A DNA stretch of 64,000 bases from Desulfobotulus pelophilus (GTDB taxonomy: Bacteria > Desulfobacterota > Desulfobacteria > Desulfobacterales > ASO4-4). The DNA is taken from assembly GCF_026155325.1 (NCBI RefSeq), contig NZ_JAPFPW010000004.1, positions 144,177 through 208,176 on the forward strand, in the 5' to 3' direction. Position numbers and translations under genes: made by a program. Below, piece by piece: positions 15,260 through 24,372 of this stretch. The notes under the pieces are model-generated. The model did not search any database and had not been told where the DNA came from. It saw only the letters and a list, made by a program, of their open reading frames with translations. Within the stretch, counting starts at the first letter, position 1. The number at the start of each line of letters is the position of its first letter.

Positions 15260-18070
15260 TCAGGCCGCCAGGCGTTCTGTAAGCTGCAGGATTTCATTGA
15301 TCTCCGCCGGGCTAAAGACACCTCGAATTCCCTGGGGGTGAATGACCGTGAAGGGTGCATTAATGAGGTCTTTCTTCTCGATCTTTTCACGCTCGATGAT
15401 GAAGTCCTTGAGCAGGTTCAGGAACTCCAGCTGGCGGCTGGAGAGATTGGTGTGCTGCTGGATGAACTGATCAAAGGCTTTGCTGACCGTTTCTGGGAAA
15501 CTCTTCAGAATCTCAATGCCGAGGATGTGGCGGATGAACTGGATGAAGCGGGCCTTGCGGTTTTTGTAGATCTGGCGCAGCAGGTCTTCGGTGATGTGCG
15601 GGTGCTCTGCGTGGAGCAGCTCGGCAAGCTGGCTGGCCTCAAGGGGTGAGACCTCTTCTCCGGTTTTAATTTTTTGCAATATGGGATTGTGTGCCGTCAG
15701 CTCTTCGATCATGGCTTCGACCATCTCACGGTAGCGGCTGATGCTGACCGATTCATGCTGTGGCCCGAACTCCACCCATTCTTTATGGTGCAGCACGTCG
15801 GTGAGATCAAGGTGCATGGGGCCGGGGCCGGGCTGCTGCTCGCGGAATTTCATCAGGGGGCCGAGGCGGGTGTTCAGCTCATCAAGGGCATCTTCCAAAA
15901 CAAGGGCATCCGTTCTGGCCCAGTAGTGCCGGGTCTGGGCGGCACGGATCAAGGCCTCTTCGGCTTTGACAAAGCTGATCGAGAGTGGCAGCTCGCTGAC
16001 CTGCTCAACGATACCTTCCTTGAGGGTTTCGGCCTTTTCCTTCTCTTCGCACAGTCTGGCCAGGGTGTATTCCAGTACATCCCGCTCGAAACGCATGGCT
16101 TTGAAGTCGGCCTCGGATACGGTGCGGAACAGCGGCTTGATGGCGTTCCGCAAAAATTCCAGCCGCTGGTGATTCAGGGAGATCCAGAAGTTTTCCTCCT
16201 TTGTCTGAGCCAGCGCGGCGGCGGCCTCCCTGATGATAATGGAGTTTTGCGGCAGCTCGTTGATCTGCTGGCGCAGTTTGGCTATTTCTCGTTCGGCAAT
16301 GTTTGTCTGCGCAAGGTCGATGGCCTTTTCGATTTTATCCAGCCGCAATCCAACCAGCCGCACCGGCAGGGGCAGCTGGGGCTTGAGTTCCCTGCCCTTG
16401 GGTTGCAGTTTGAAGTATTCGAAATTGTCCCAGCAGTCGAGGATGAGAAAGACCTCTTTTTCCGTGCACCAGGGTTTGGCCTTGCTGGATTCCAGTAAGC
16501 GGGTGCCGCGTCCGATCATCTGCCAGAATTTGGTGTAGGAGTAGATCGGCTTGGCAAAGACCAGATTGACGATTTCACGAATGTCGATACCGGTGTCGAG
16601 CATGTCAACGCTGATGGCAACGCGGGGCATGTCATTGTTGGTGAACTGGTCGAGCAGGCCGCCCTTGCCATAGACGCGCGGGTCTTCCGAGACCAGCACC
16701 TTGGCCAGCTCCCCCTTGTATTGGGGAAAGAGTGCGTCGAAGATTCCTTCGATGCGTCGGGCATGGGCCTTGGTTGAACAGAAGAAAATTGTTTTACCGG
16801 GGAGCACGCCATTTGGATCCTTGATGCACTCCTCCATGAACTCTTTGACAATAAGGGTATTGGTACCTTTGTTGGTTACCTGCTTTTCCAGCTGGGAGCC
16901 TTCGAAATGGATTTCCTCGACTTCCTTGCCTTCCAGAATCATCTTTTTCTGGTCTTCCAGCGATATGGTGCGCTTGCTGATGCCATCCATCTGGAAGCGG
17001 GTCTGGATCTTCATTACCTGAAAGCTGCACAGGTAGGGCGGCACGTTGCTGACCGCCTCTTCAAAGGTATAGGCAAAGGTGGGGAGGCCGTCTTCGCAGT
17101 GAAAAAGCTGAAAGGTGTTGTGGTCGATGATGTCGGTTGGCGTGGCGGTGAGGCCCAGAATGATGGTTTTGAAATAGTCCAGCACCTCTTTGTAGGTGTT
17201 GTAGATGGATCGGTGGCTTTCATCGACCACAATGAAATCAAAAAAGTGCGGAGACAGCTGTTGAAAGGCATCCCGGATGATATTGAGCATGGTGGGATAG
17301 GTCGAGACATAGATGCGGCGGTCCTTGGCAATGAGCTTCTCACCTGTGCTGGGCCAGCGCGGCTCGTGGGGCAGATACTCCTTGAAGGCGGCCAGTGCCT
17401 GTTCGCGCAGGGCAATGCGGTCAACCAGAAACAGCACCTTCTCGGCATGACCGGCGCGCATAAGGGCATCGACCATGGCGATGCAGGTGCGGGTTTTGCC
17501 TGTGCCGGTGGCCATCACCAGGAGGAAATCACGTTTTTTCTCTTCCATGCCTTCCAGTACGGTGCGAATGGCCCGGATCTGATAATCCCGGCCCGCAATG
17601 TCCGTGTTAATCAGTTCCTGAGTCAGAGGCTTGCGGTTGCGGCGGATATACTGGAAGCGCTCAAGATCATCCCGTGTAGGAAAGCCGACAATCTTGCGCG
17701 GCGGATAGTTGTCCAGATCCCAGAAATAGATTTCGTGCCCGTTGGCGTAGAAGCAGAAGGGCAGTTCACCGCCCAGTTGCTTCTGGATGTTGTAGCAGTA
17801 CTGCTTGGCCTGTTCACGCCCCAGCGCAGCATCCTTGCTCGTTTTTTTGGCTTCGACCACGGCCAGGGGCTTGCGATCCTTACCGAGCAGCACATAGTCA
17901 CTGAACTGGTGGCCTTCGTAGGGGGTGCGTGGTTCGGCAACACCCACAGGAAGCGGAGTCAGGATGTCGAACTCCTCAATGACCTGGGCAGGATCTTTGA
18001 CGTTCCAGCCCGATTGGGCGAGCTGGCTGTCTATCAGCTCAGAGCGGGTTTGGGCCTCAGTCCTTGTCAT
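15260..18070 (-). CDS. hsdR: Type I restriction endonuclease subunit HsdR
   Basis: Motor and nuclease subunit, 936 residues. The N-terminal nuclease core has D and VVEAKK (KPLAVVEAKKTSKD, near residue 72-85) with the Q of the QxxxY motif (REQAKQYCYNI). The superfamily 2 helicase follows: Walker A MATGTGKTRT, DEAD-box variant VVDESHRSIY, then motifs SATPTD-like LGLTATPTD and the Q-rich motif VI (IGRGTRLLES). The C-terminal EcoEI-R-type helical domain ends near residue 930. Its start lies inside the XRE gene (14-bp overlap), so the two are co-translated. Confidence 0.93.
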   Translation of the reverse strand: MTRTEAQTRSELIDSQLAQSGWNVKDPAQVIEEFDILTPLPVGVAEPRTPYEGHQFSDYVLLGKDRKPLAVVEAKKTSKDAALGREQAKQYCYNIQKQLGGELPFCFYANGHEIYFWDLDNYPPRKIVGFPTRDDLERFQYIRRNRKPLTQELINTDIAGRDYQIRAIRTVLEGMEEKKRDFLLVMATGTGKTRTCIAMVDALMRAGHAEKVLFLVDRIALREQALAAFKEYLPHEPRWPSTGEKLIAKDRRIYVSTYPTMLNIIRDAFQQLSPHFFDFIVVDESHRSIYNTYKEVLDYFKTIILGLTATPTDIIDHNTFQLFHCEDGLPTFAYTFEEAVSNVPPYLCSFQVMKIQTRFQMDGISKRTISLEDQKKMILEGKEVEEIHFEGSQLEKQVTNKGTNTLIVKEFMEECIKDPNGVLPGKTIFFCSTKAHARRIEGIFDALFPQYKGELAKVLVSEDPRVYGKGGLLDQFTNNDMPRVAISVDMLDTGIDIREIVNLVFAKPIYSYTKFWQMIGRGTRLLESSKAKPWCTEKEVFLILDCWDNFEYFKLQPKGRELKPQLPLPVRLVGLRLDKIEKAIDLAQTNIAEREIAKLRQQINELPQNSIIIREAAAALAQTKEENFWISLNHQRLEFLRNAIKPLFRTVSEADFKAMRFERDVLEYTLARLCEEKEKAETLKEGIVEQVSELPLSISFVKAEEALIRAAQTRHYWARTDALVLEDALDELNTRLGPLMKFREQQPGPGPMHLDLTDVLHHKEWVEFGPQHESVSISRYREMVEAMIEELTAHNPILQKIKTGEEVSPLEASQLAELLHAEHPHITEDLLRQIYKNRKARFIQFIRHILGIEILKSFPETVSKAFDQFIQQHTNLSSRQLEFLNLLKDFIIEREKIEKKDLINAPFTVIHPQGIRGVFSPAEINEILQLTERLAA

Positions 18071-18278
18071 GCTTCAGCTTCCCCTGTTCTTTCATCTGCA
18101 TACAAAAGGCTTCGAATTGCCTTCTTGCCAGCTTGAAGGGAACCGTCTTGCTGTTTTCCCAGCGGTTGATGGTGGAAAAGCTCACGGCCAGCTCGTGGGC
18201 CAGTTCTTCCTGACTGAGACCCAGTTGCTGGCGGACCTCTTTGACCGTTTCTGCAAAATTTTCCGGTGTTTTTGCCAT
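18057..18278 (-). CDS. XRE-type helix-turn-helix protein leading the type I operon
   Basis: 73-residue DNA-binding protein starting at the ATG at 18278 (MAKTPENFAETVKE), with AAGG and AAAGGA upstream. The helix-turn-helix is residues 12-55 (VRQQLGLSQEELAHELAVSF then STINRWENSKTVP). It is a minimal Cro/CI-like fold with a basic C-terminus. The stop is inside hsdR, giving a 14-bp overlap. Its position as first gene suggests it sets the expression of the restriction operon, in the manner of a C-protein, which would delay nuclease production after entry. Confidence 0.82.
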   Translation of the reverse strand: MAKTPENFAETVKEVRQQLGLSQEELAHELAVSFSTINRWENSKTVPFKLARRQFEAFCMQMKEQGKLKHDKD

Positions 18279-18587
18279 ATCCTTTGGCCTTAATTCCTGA
18301 TGGGGCAGCTGTTCACTGCGGCGGGTGAACGACCTTTGCCCAGAGTGATACGTACGTCCAGAGATATAGCAGGTGATCATGCATGTGGAAAGCGGAAACC
18401 CGGCAAGTATTTTTGGGGTATTTCCATTGTTTTGCCAACACCCGGCAAGCAAAAACCATGGGAACAGATGCGGAAAAACAGTGCTGCCAACGCCTGATAT
18501 ACGGATTGGAGCTATCCGTTGCGCGGACCCTTTTACCCCCTTATCCCCCGTCACCATCCCTGCCAGCCGGATCGGGTGTCTGGCTGC
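18279..18587. other. Intergenic region with probable promoter of the restriction operon
   Basis: 309 bp with no convincing gene. It contains ACCCGGCAAG twice (18398-18407 and 18440-18449, start spacing 42 bp). The second copy is part of an inverted repeat TTGCC-N7-GGCAA (18432-18448). These are candidate binding sites for the XRE protein, but no clear -35/-10 pair was found. Confidence 0.35.
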
Positions 18588-19463
18588 CTATTTCTTCTTC
18601 ATGATTTTTCCCACGGCCTCTTCCAGAGCGGGATTGAAGACCGCCGGCCTTGCCAGCATGAGAAAATGGTCGGCCCCCTTGATGACGGTGGCCTCAAAGG
18701 AAGCCATGTGCCTGCGGTTGCTTTCATAGTCAATGGGCCAGAGGTCCGCATTGACGGCCATGACGGGAAGGCGGACTTCTTGGAAGATGGCGGCGGACTC
18801 CCCGGTGATGAAAAGCCCCATCATTTCCTTTAAGGCACTCAGGGCCACGGCGGGAGGGGCAGCAGCCATGTCGCTGAGAATCCATTCCCGGAGCGGGGCC
18901 GGTGTGGCGGGAACCATCATGGTTTCAACAAACGGACGGCTTCCAGTCTGAAAATCCTCTTCCAGCGGGCTGACCATCCCGTCCAGGATTTCAGGGGTGA
19001 GGGGATGGGCCACGTTGCCAAAGGTGTCCACGCCGATGAGGCCCAGCACGCGTCCGGGCATGAGACGCGCTGCCTCGGCGATGACGGGGCCGCCCATGGA
19101 GTGACCGATGAGAATTACCTCTTTGCTTCCCACCGCTTCCGCCACAGCCTTCACATCCTCTCCAAAGGCCTTCATGGTGTATTGGCTACGGCCCATCCCC
19201 GAGTGGCCGTGGCCTGCCAGATCCAGAAGCACCATGCGGTTCTTTTTTGAAAAATGGGCGACCTGCTCCCGCCAGTAGCGGGCATCGCAGCTCCATCCGT
19301 GGACAAAAATCAGGGTGGGTTCTCCCTTTCCGTACACTTCATAGGAAATGGGTACGCCGTCCTGGGAGGGTGTCATTCGGGGCCACTGGGCTGCGGCCGG
19401 ACTGGCAGCGAAGATAAAAAAGAGAAGCCAGCAGGTAAAGGCTTGTAAAGATGTGTGTTTCAT
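18588..19463 (-). CDS. Exported alpha/beta-fold hydrolase
   Basis: 291 residues with an N-terminal signal peptide (hydrophobic core WLLFFIFAASPAAAQ), so it acts in the periplasm. The fold signatures are the oxyanion segment HGWSCD (55-60), nucleophile elbow GHSMGG with S122, an acid at D240 (VNADLWPID) and the catalytic H266 (GADHFLML). It resembles small AB-hydrolase_1 esterases; the substrate cannot be told. AAGGA precedes the ATG by about 9 bases. It lies 67 bp downstream of the MerR-methyltransferase gene on the same strand and could share its transcript. Confidence 0.85.
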   Translation of the reverse strand: MKHTSLQAFTCWLLFFIFAASPAAAQWPRMTPSQDGVPISYEVYGKGEPTLIFVHGWSCDARYWREQVAHFSKKNRMVLLDLAGHGHSGMGRSQYTMKAFGEDVKAVAEAVGSKEVILIGHSMGGPVIAEAARLMPGRVLGLIGVDTFGNVAHPLTPEILDGMVSPLEEDFQTGSRPFVETMMVPATPAPLREWILSDMAAAPPAVALSALKEMMGLFITGESAAIFQEVRLPVMAVNADLWPIDYESNRRHMASFEATVIKGADHFLMLARPAVFNPALEEAVGKIMKKK

Positions 19464-19530
19464 AATCTGCTTTCCTTATTTTAAGTTTCAGGAGCGAAGG
19501 CGGTTTCGTTTTTTTACGCCTGAAAAAAAC

Positions 19531-20754
19531 TCAGACAGGGACTTTTTTTTGAAGCAGCAGACAGGCATAGCCGTATTCATTGCCGTACTGCCGGTTCATG
19601 GCGATTTCTTTTTTCAAATCCTGAAATACGGGGCTTTCTCCAAGGGAATCTTCCAGATCAAGGAGGTTTTTTTCCATGTCATCGTAGAAATCCTGCCAGT
19701 CCTGCCGGGGCAGGAGGGCTGCATCCACAACAAGGTATCCGGCCTTTTCCGCCTGACGGCATCTTTCCTCAAGGCTGCGCATGTCGGGGTATTCCACATC
19801 CCAGAGTTCTTTGCAGGGGGCAGAAGGGCTGCTGGTAAGCCACACGGCATCACTGACAAAAAGGTGTCCATTCGGAATGAGAAATTTTTTCCATGTGGCA
19901 AGCGCCTTTTCAAAGCCCATGATGTAGGCGGCTCCCTCACACCAGATGAGATCAAAGCTTCTGTTTTCAAAGGGCAGACTCAGCATGGAGGCCACAAGGG
20001 GCTGGATGCGGCGGGATAAATTTTTTTCCGTAAACTTTGTTGTAAGGGCATGGAGAAAAGGCCCATGGTTGTCCACGGCTGTGATATGAGCTTCGCTCAC
20101 TTCCGCAAGGGTGAGGGCCGTTTCTCCTTTTCCGCAGCCAATCTCAAGAATATTGCGGATGGCAGCACTGTTTTCGATTTTCCGGAAAGCGCTGAGGGTG
20201 GCCTGCCTGCTGCCGGGACCTTGTCGTTTCATGGTTTCAAACACCTTACAAAAGTCTTCCATATAGACCTCATGGTTTTCCATGTTTCGTGAAACGCAGC
20301 GGATCTGCGTTGCGGTTTTTTCGGAAAAACCCAGGGCCTGAAGCCACTTCAGGTGGGCCTGGGCAGACTGTTTTTCAAAGGCCGCATGCCAGTGCCTGAG
20401 TGGGTCGGTTTCTGGTGTCTGGGGTGGTGCTTTTCCTTCTGTCCTCTGGCAGAGGGCGCGCAGCATGCGTTCAGCGGTTTTCAGATGGAGAATTTCCCTT
20501 TCAATGACAAGGAGCTGTTCCCGGAGCATGGCGGTATCCATCTTTCCTTCAATGCAGCGCTGGCACTGGGTCAGGGAAAAGCCCGCCCTCTGGAGGCAGC
20601 GGATGGTGACAAGGCGCTCCAGATCACTTTCCGAATAGATGCGGTAGCCGTTTTGCTCATCCCTTGCCGGTGAAACCAGACCGATTCTCTGGTAATAGAG
20701 CAGGGTGGAGCGGGCAATGCCAAGGCGGCGGGTGATGTCCGATACATGATACAT
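19531..20754 (-). CDS. MerR regulator fused to a class I SAM methyltransferase
   Basis: 407 residues in two parts. Residues 1-100 are a MerR-type helix-turn-helix and dimerisation helix (HVSDITRRLGIARSTLLYYQ, then NGYRIYSESDLERL). Residues 190-400 are a Rossmann methyltransferase with motif I ILEIGCGKGETALTLAEV and a following acidic VDNHG. A helical linker lies between. The methyltransferase half may sense or modify a small molecule and change promoter activity; that is inferred. A MerR-style promoter with a 19-bp spacer lies immediately upstream, which supports autoregulation. The alpha/beta hydrolase gene follows. Confidence 0.85.
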   Translation of the reverse strand: MYHVSDITRRLGIARSTLLYYQRIGLVSPARDEQNGYRIYSESDLERLVTIRCLQRAGFSLTQCQRCIEGKMDTAMLREQLLVIEREILHLKTAERMLRALCQRTEGKAPPQTPETDPLRHWHAAFEKQSAQAHLKWLQALGFSEKTATQIRCVSRNMENHEVYMEDFCKVFETMKRQGPGSRQATLSAFRKIENSAAIRNILEIGCGKGETALTLAEVSEAHITAVDNHGPFLHALTTKFTEKNLSRRIQPLVASMLSLPFENRSFDLIWCEGAAYIMGFEKALATWKKFLIPNGHLFVSDAVWLTSSPSAPCKELWDVEYPDMRSLEERCRQAEKAGYLVVDAALLPRQDWQDFYDDMEKNLLDLEDSLGESPVFQDLKKEIAMNRQYGNEYGYACLLLQKKVPV

Positions 20755-20785
20755 GAAAGGCCTCCCATGTTCTTTGTTGAAAGCA

Positions 20786-20816
20786 AAGGTAGCCTATGAA
20801 CCTTTAGACAGGTCAA
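20786..20816 (-). promoter_or_regulatory. MerR-type promoter with 19-bp spacer
   Basis: On the minus strand TTGACC (20811-20816) and TACCTT (20786-20791) are 19 bp apart, the over-long spacing characteristic of promoters activated by MerR-family proteins. The spacer contains a near-palindrome, GTCTAAAGG...ATAGGC. It faces the MerR-methyltransferase gene 31 bp away, so self-control is likely. Confidence 0.6.
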
Positions 20817-21273
20817 GAAAAAAAATTAGGGTGAAAAATTTTTCTGTGGGGCATTGCCGGTATGGGAAGGGGGCCGTGTGAACAGTGAGAACAGAACCAG
20901 GGGGGTGGCCTGTGGTTTATGGAAAATCTCCCCGGTATGCCATGGATGGATCCATATCATTCGTTTCTTACGGTACGCTGGACTCCACACAAGGTGATAC
21001 TTGCAAACTCATGGTATGTAGCTTACTCTTTATGGACTCGTTAAAGGTTCAATCGCAGCCAGTAAGCACACCGTGTACGAAATCTGTCATGGCTTGAGTC
21101 CTTTGTATCATAGGTCGTACGGATGTGGATGTGACAAGTGTTTTGATGAAAGGGACATGGGTCGAGAGGTATGCGAGTGGCTCGGAAAGCAGTCTGGCAG
21201 GGGGCTTTGGTCCACTCGACCCGACGGAAGGGCCGAGTGCTAAAAATGGCGTTTGTTTTATGGGGAAGCTGGC
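20817..21273. other. Intergenic region without recognisable gene
   Basis: About 450 bp. Short open frames here show no family resemblance and lack ribosome-binding sites. The stretch 20885-21250 has a base pattern unlike the neighbours and could be a decayed sequence. The GGGGAAG at 21261-21267 serves the next gene. Confidence 0.4.
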
Positions 21274-24200
21274 ATGACAAAGAGAAAAAAAAAACCTGCC
21301 AAACCGGTCAGATCATGCCCGGGGGAAATGAAAACCGGCATGCTGCCGGAGGGTTCCGAAGACACTGCTGATGCGCATATAAAAACGGGCCGGGCCGCTG
21401 GTGGTTTTCCCGTTGTGGGCATAGGGGCTTCGGCCGGGGGGCTGGCGGCTTTTGAGGCTTTTTTTTCCGGCATGCCTGCGAACACCGAACCGGGAATGGC
21501 CTTTGTTCTGGTGCAGCACCTGTCTCCGGATCACAAGAGTATCCTGGCTGACCTGATAAGGCGCTACACGCGTATGCAGGTTTTTCAAGTTGAGGACGGT
21601 ATGGCAGTGATGCCTAACTGCGCCTATATTATTCCCCCCAACCGTGACATGGCTTTTTTGAATGGTACGCTCCAACTCCTTGAGCCAGGTTTTCCGCGCG
21701 GACAGCGCATGCCCATTGATTTTTTTTTTCGGTCGCTGGCACAGGATCTGCGCGAACGGGCCATTGGCGTGATACTGTCGGGTACCGGTAGTGACGGTAC
21801 GCTGGGCATAAGGGCCATCAAGGGCGAGGGGGGGATGGTCATGGTCCAGAACCTTACGGATACCGAATACGACGGAATGCCGCGCAGTGCGATGGCCACG
21901 GGCCTTGTGGACTATGAGCTGCCGCCGGCGGAGATGGCGGCCCAGCTCATCGCCTACACCACCCATGCTTTCAGCAAACAGCCCCGACCACTTATCCCGC
22001 CCCCTAAAACCGAGAGTTCGATCAGGAAGATTTTTGTCTTGCTGCGAGTCCAAACCCGGCACGATTTTTCCCATTACAAGCCTTCTACCATCCAGCGGCG
22101 TATCGAACGTCGCATGGCTGTGCATCAGATTGAAACCATGGATGCTTATGTCAAGTTCATTCAGCAGACGCCAGAGGAAGTGGATGCCCTGTTTCGCGAC
22201 ATGCTGATAGGGGTGACCAGTTTTTTCCGTGATCCTCAGGCATTCAGTGCTATTGAAGAGGAGGTTATTCCCGGGCTTTTTGCCCGGAAGTCCGATGATT
22301 CCCTAATCCGGGTCTGGGTGCCGGGTTGCTCCACCGGAGAGGAGGCCTATTCCCTTGCCATGCTGCTGGCCGAGTATCAGAGGACATTGGGAAAGGGTTT
22401 TAAGGTGCAGATTTTTGCCACCGACATCGACAGTCATGCCATTGCTGCGGCCCGGATTGGCATTTATCCGGCTTCTGTTGCCGCCGACCTCACGCCGGAG
22501 CGGCTGGCGCATTTCTTTTCACCGGAACCGGGTAATAGCGCGTACCGTATTCACAAAAATATCCGTGATATGCTGGTATTTTCGGAGCAAAATGTAATCA
22601 GGGATCCACCCTTTTCCAAGCTGGACCTGATCAGTTGTCGTAACCTGCTGATCTATCTGGATGGGGATCTGCAGAAAAAGCTCATCCCGTTATTTCACTA
22701 TGCCATGAAGCCGGGTGGGATTCTGTTTTTGGGGACATCGGAAAGTGTGGGAGAATTTGGTGATCTTTTTGCCACTCTGGAGCGCAAGCAGAAGATTTAT
22801 CAGCGGAAAGAAGACATCGTTGGAGTGCAGCGCGTTGGTCTGGGCCGGTTTCTGCCTTCCTTGACGGGGTCTGATACAGTGCCTTTGCGTATTGGTGAGA
22901 AGAGGGTTCCTCCCCGGAAACTGCCGTTACGTGAGCTCACCGAACAGGCCTTGCTGCAACAGCTTGTTCAGGTCGGGGCGCTGGTCAACGGCCAGGGAGA
23001 TATCCTTTATCTTCACGGCCGTACGGGTATGTATCTGGAGCCAGCCCCCGGGGAGAGCGGATCCAACAATATTTTGAAAATGGCAAGGGAAGGATTGCGG
23101 CGCAATCTCACCACGGTATTGCATAAAGCGGTACAAACCGGTGAAACCGTGCATTGCCAGGGATTGCAGGTGAAGACCAATGGTGACTTCACCACCGTCA
23201 ATCTGATTGTCCGTCCGGTGACCGTGACCTCGTCCGCATTACCCGAACCGCCGTTGTATCTTGTGATTTTGGAGCAGGTACAGAAGCCTGCCATTCATGA
23301 GCAGACTGCTAAGTCGTTAGCAGATGAGCCGGTCGGTGAAGATGCCGATTCCCGTATCACGGTGATGAAGCAGGAGTTGAGGGCTAAGGAGGAGTATCTT
23401 GAGACCGCGAACGAAGAGCTGGAGACCTCCAACGAGGAGCTCAAATCATCTATTGAGGAGCTTCAGTCGGTGAATGAGGAGCTGCAATCCACCAATGAGG
23501 AACTGGAAACTTCCAAGGAGGAGCTGCAATCTGTTAACGAGGAGCTGGCTACGGTTAATGCAGAGCTGCAAATCAAGGTGGCCGATCTCTCACGGGCAAA
23601 CAACGATATGAACAATCTGCTGGCCGGAACGGGTATTGCCACCGTCTTTGTGGATCACCAGTTGTGTGTTCTGCGCTTTACTCCCACTGCCACGAAAATC
23701 ATTAATCTGATTCAGAGCGATATGGGGCGGCCCGTAAGCCACATCGTTTCGAATCTGCCCGGCTATGAAAATCTGATAGCGGATATTCATGGGGTCCTCG
23801 ATACCCTGATCCCTAAGGAACTTGACGTACGGAGTTCCGAGGGCCGGTGGTACACCATGCGCATTCTGCCTTACCGTACCACGGATAATGTTATCGAGGG
23901 TGCTGTACTTACCTTTGTGGACATCACGGAGGCGCGAAGGCTTCACGAAGCACTGCGGTTGAATGAAGATCGGCTGCGGGTTGCCTTCAGCGCGGTTCCC
24001 CTTTCTGTCTTTAATCAGGATGTGGATCTTCGCTATACCTGGATTAATGCCCCCAACCTTGGATTCACGGAAGAACAGATCATCGGCAAGACCGATGCGG
24101 ACCTTTTGCCGGAAGAGGATGCTGCCGTGCTGACGGCCATCAAGCAGCAGGTACTGGAAAGCGGAAAAGGTTTGCGGCAGAATGTCCGGATAACTCTTGC

Positions 24201-24372
24201 AGATAAAACCTTTGAATATAATCTGACCGTTGAACCCTTACACGATGCTGCCGGTGCCGTGGACGGAATCACCTGCGCTTTCCTGGATGTTACCGGGCAA
24301 CAAGGCGGAGAGAGATCCAATTTTAATTCAAACCGGATTTTGCAATCAGACAATGATGGAGAGAACCTATGA
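21274..24372 (+). CDS. CheB-CheR fusion with coiled coil and PAS domains
   Basis: 1032 residues; the ATG at 21274 (MTKRKKKPAK) has a GGGGAAG 7-13 bases upstream. Order: CheB methylesterase (about 45-235, triad S53 in GIGASAGG, H82 in VQHLSPDH, D174 in GTGSDGT); CheR methyltransferase (about 255-520, VWVPGCSTGEEAYS and RDPPFSKLDLISCRNLL); a long coiled coil made of repeated EELxSxNEEL heptads (about 695-775); two PAS domains (about 785-900 and 910-1015). No receiver domain precedes CheB and no chemotaxis genes are nearby, so it probably works in a sensory phosphorelay with the kinase whose start overlaps its stop (ATGA). Confidence 0.92.
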   Translation: MTKRKKKPAKPVRSCPGEMKTGMLPEGSEDTADAHIKTGRAAGGFPVVGIGASAGGLAAFEAFFSGMPANTEPGMAFVLVQHLSPDHKSILADLIRRYTRMQVFQVEDGMAVMPNCAYIIPPNRDMAFLNGTLQLLEPGFPRGQRMPIDFFFRSLAQDLRERAIGVILSGTGSDGTLGIRAIKGEGGMVMVQNLTDTEYDGMPRSAMATGLVDYELPPAEMAAQLIAYTTHAFSKQPRPLIPPPKTESSIRKIFVLLRVQTRHDFSHYKPSTIQRRIERRMAVHQIETMDAYVKFIQQTPEEVDALFRDMLIGVTSFFRDPQAFSAIEEEVIPGLFARKSDDSLIRVWVPGCSTGEEAYSLAMLLAEYQRTLGKGFKVQIFATDIDSHAIAAARIGIYPASVAADLTPERLAHFFSPEPGNSAYRIHKNIRDMLVFSEQNVIRDPPFSKLDLISCRNLLIYLDGDLQKKLIPLFHYAMKPGGILFLGTSESVGEFGDLFATLERKQKIYQRKEDIVGVQRVGLGRFLPSLTGSDTVPLRIGEKRVPPRKLPLRELTEQALLQQLVQVGALVNGQGDILYLHGRTGMYLEPAPGESGSNNILKMAREGLRRNLTTVLHKAVQTGETVHCQGLQVKTNGDFTTVNLIVRPVTVTSSALPEPPLYLVILEQVQKPAIHEQTAKSLADEPVGEDADSRITVMKQELRAKEEYLETANEELETSNEELKSSIEELQSVNEELQSTNEELETSKEELQSVNEELATVNAELQIKVADLSRANNDMNNLLAGTGIATVFVDHQLCVLRFTPTATKIINLIQSDMGRPVSHIVSNLPGYENLIADIHGVLDTLIPKELDVRSSEGRWYTMRILPYRTTDNVIEGAVLTFVDITEARRLHEALRLNEDRLRVAFSAVPLSVFNQDVDLRYTWINAPNLGFTEEQIIGKTDADLLPEEDAAVLTAIKQQVLESGKGLRQNVRITLADKTFEYNLTVEPLHDAAGAVDGITCAFLDVTGQQGGERSNFNSNRILQSDNDGENL

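Noticed and set aside
23390..23565. Short tandem DNA repeats
   Set aside because: The repeated GAGGAGCTGCAATC-like units encode coiled-coil heptads (EELxSxNEEL) in the CheB-CheR protein, so they are a coding effect and not a CRISPR or satellite.
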